DNA from: Sphingomonadaceae bacterium
Lineage (GTDB): Bacteria > Pseudomonadota > Alphaproteobacteria > Sphingomonadales > Sphingomonadaceae
Direction of reading: 5' to 3'
Assembly: GCA_016462305.1 (NCBI GenBank)
Contig: JAEMTM010000054.1
Span: 1-6,945, forward strand
Length of the DNA: 6,945 nt
The notes under the pieces are model-generated. The model was not told the DNA's origin and ran no database searches. It saw only the letters and a list, made by a program, of their open reading frames with translations. Both the position numbers and the translations under genes were made by a program. Shown here in pieces: positions 6,440 to 6,945 of this stretch (positions are counted from its first letter, which is position 1; each line of letters begins with the position of its first letter).

Positions 6440-6945
6440 ATGGAAACACAATCTCACGCAAATCCGGTGACATGGTATGGCACCACCATATTATCCGTCC
6501 GCAAAAATGGCAAAGTTGTGATTGCTGGCGATGGCCAAGTGTCGATGGGCCAGACGGTGATGAAGCCAAATGCCAAGAAGGTGCGGCAATTGCATGATGG
6601 CTCCGTCATTGGCGGGTTCGCAGGGGCGACTGCCGATGCATTCACCCTTTTTGAACGGCTGGAGCGCAAACTTGAACAGCATCGCGGGCAATTAATGCGT
6701 GCGGCGGTCGAATTGGCCAAGGATTGGCGGACCGACAAATATCTCCGCAATTTAGAAGCGATGATGATTGTCGCCGACAAGGATGTGACCTTGATCCTGA
6801 CGGGCAATGGGGATGTGCTTGAGCCGAATGACGGCATTGCGGCAATCGGATCGGGTGGGAATTACGCCTTGTCGGCGGCCCGTGCGCTCGCCGATTATGA
6901 GACGGATGCGGAAAAAATGGCGCGACATGCCATGAAAATTGCCGC
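6440..6945 (+). CDS. hslV: HslV, peptidase subunit of the HslUV (ClpQY) protease, 3' end cut by window edge
   Basis: HslV forms the double-hexamer proteolytic core of the ATP-dependent HslUV protease in the cytoplasm, which degrades misfolded and regulatory proteins under heat stress. The frame is open for 168 codons plus two bases to the window edge; by comparison with E. coli HslV (176 aa) roughly 10-25 residues are missing. After a 14-residue propeptide ending WYG, the mature protein begins TTILSVRK, whose first Thr (T15) is the catalytic nucleophile. D31 and K47 (mature D17 and K33) complete the active site. AGDGQVSMGQTVMK, GGFAGATADAFTLFERLE, AAVELAKDWRTDKYLRNLEA, LTGNGD and AIGSGGNYA all match the family. 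No Shine-Dalgarno sequence precedes ATG 6440; the in-frame GTG at 6467 is an alternative but has no ribosome binding site either. It lies 44 bases after galE. hslU is expected just beyond the window. Confidence 0.97.
   Translation, partial: METQSHANPVTWYGTTILSVRKNGKVVIAGDGQVSMGQTVMKPNAKKVRQLHDGSVIGGFAGATADAFTLFERLERKLEQHRGQLMRAAVELAKDWRTDKYLRNLEAMMIVADKDVTLILTGNGDVLEPNDGIAAIGSGGNYALSAARALADYETDAEKMARHAMKIA

Noticed and set aside
6454..6837. 127-codon minus-strand ORF opposite hslV
   Set aside because: It is a shadow of hslV, whose catalytic and structural motifs are all on the plus strand.

Overview
The window reads as ordinary alphaproteobacterial chromosome, most likely from a sphingomonad (Sphingomonadales). 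That placement is an inference from three things: moderately GC-rich coding sequence, the style of the GalE and HslV sequences (HslV begins with a short propeptide ending in Trp-Tyr-Gly before the catalytic Thr-Thr), and a small secreted protein with an Asn-Asp-Asp...Ser-Pro tail, a type I associate with this order. No mobile element, CRISPR array, tRNA or rRNA was seen.

Left half, minus strand (1-4810): three genes point leftward. In transcription order they are a nitrilase-family amidohydrolase (3983-4810), a ten-helix DMT/EamA-type transporter (2862-3740, GTG start with a good Shine-Dalgarno sequence), and DNA polymerase I, polA (start at 2792). polA runs off the left edge, probably only about ten codons before its end. 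It keeps all three enzymatic domains with visible catalytic residues. The 242-base gap between the nitrilase and the transporter holds one possible 28-codon ORF and four scattered copies of a TTGTTCA/TGAAC-type element. It has no recognised gene.

Right half, plus strand (5019-6945): a divergent AT-rich spacer (4811-5018) separates the nitrilase from an 85-residue secreted or membrane-anchored small protein. This protein has its own strong ribosome binding site, a leader hairpin and a UUCG-capped intrinsic terminator (5301-5327). Next comes galE (UDP-glucose 4-epimerase, 5391-6395), then the start of hslV, the peptidase subunit of the HslUV protease (6440 to the right edge). The 44-base galE-hslV gap contains a good match to a heat-shock (sigma-32) promoter, placed so that transcription would begin at or next to the hslV start codon.

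Functionally these are separate housekeeping units: DNA repair and replication (polA), small-molecule export (EamA), amide hydrolysis or metabolite repair (nitrilase), nucleotide-sugar supply for envelope polysaccharide (galE) and stress proteolysis (hslV). I see no evidence of a new multi-gene system. The least explained element is the small secreted protein with its self-contained transcription unit and distinct codon use.
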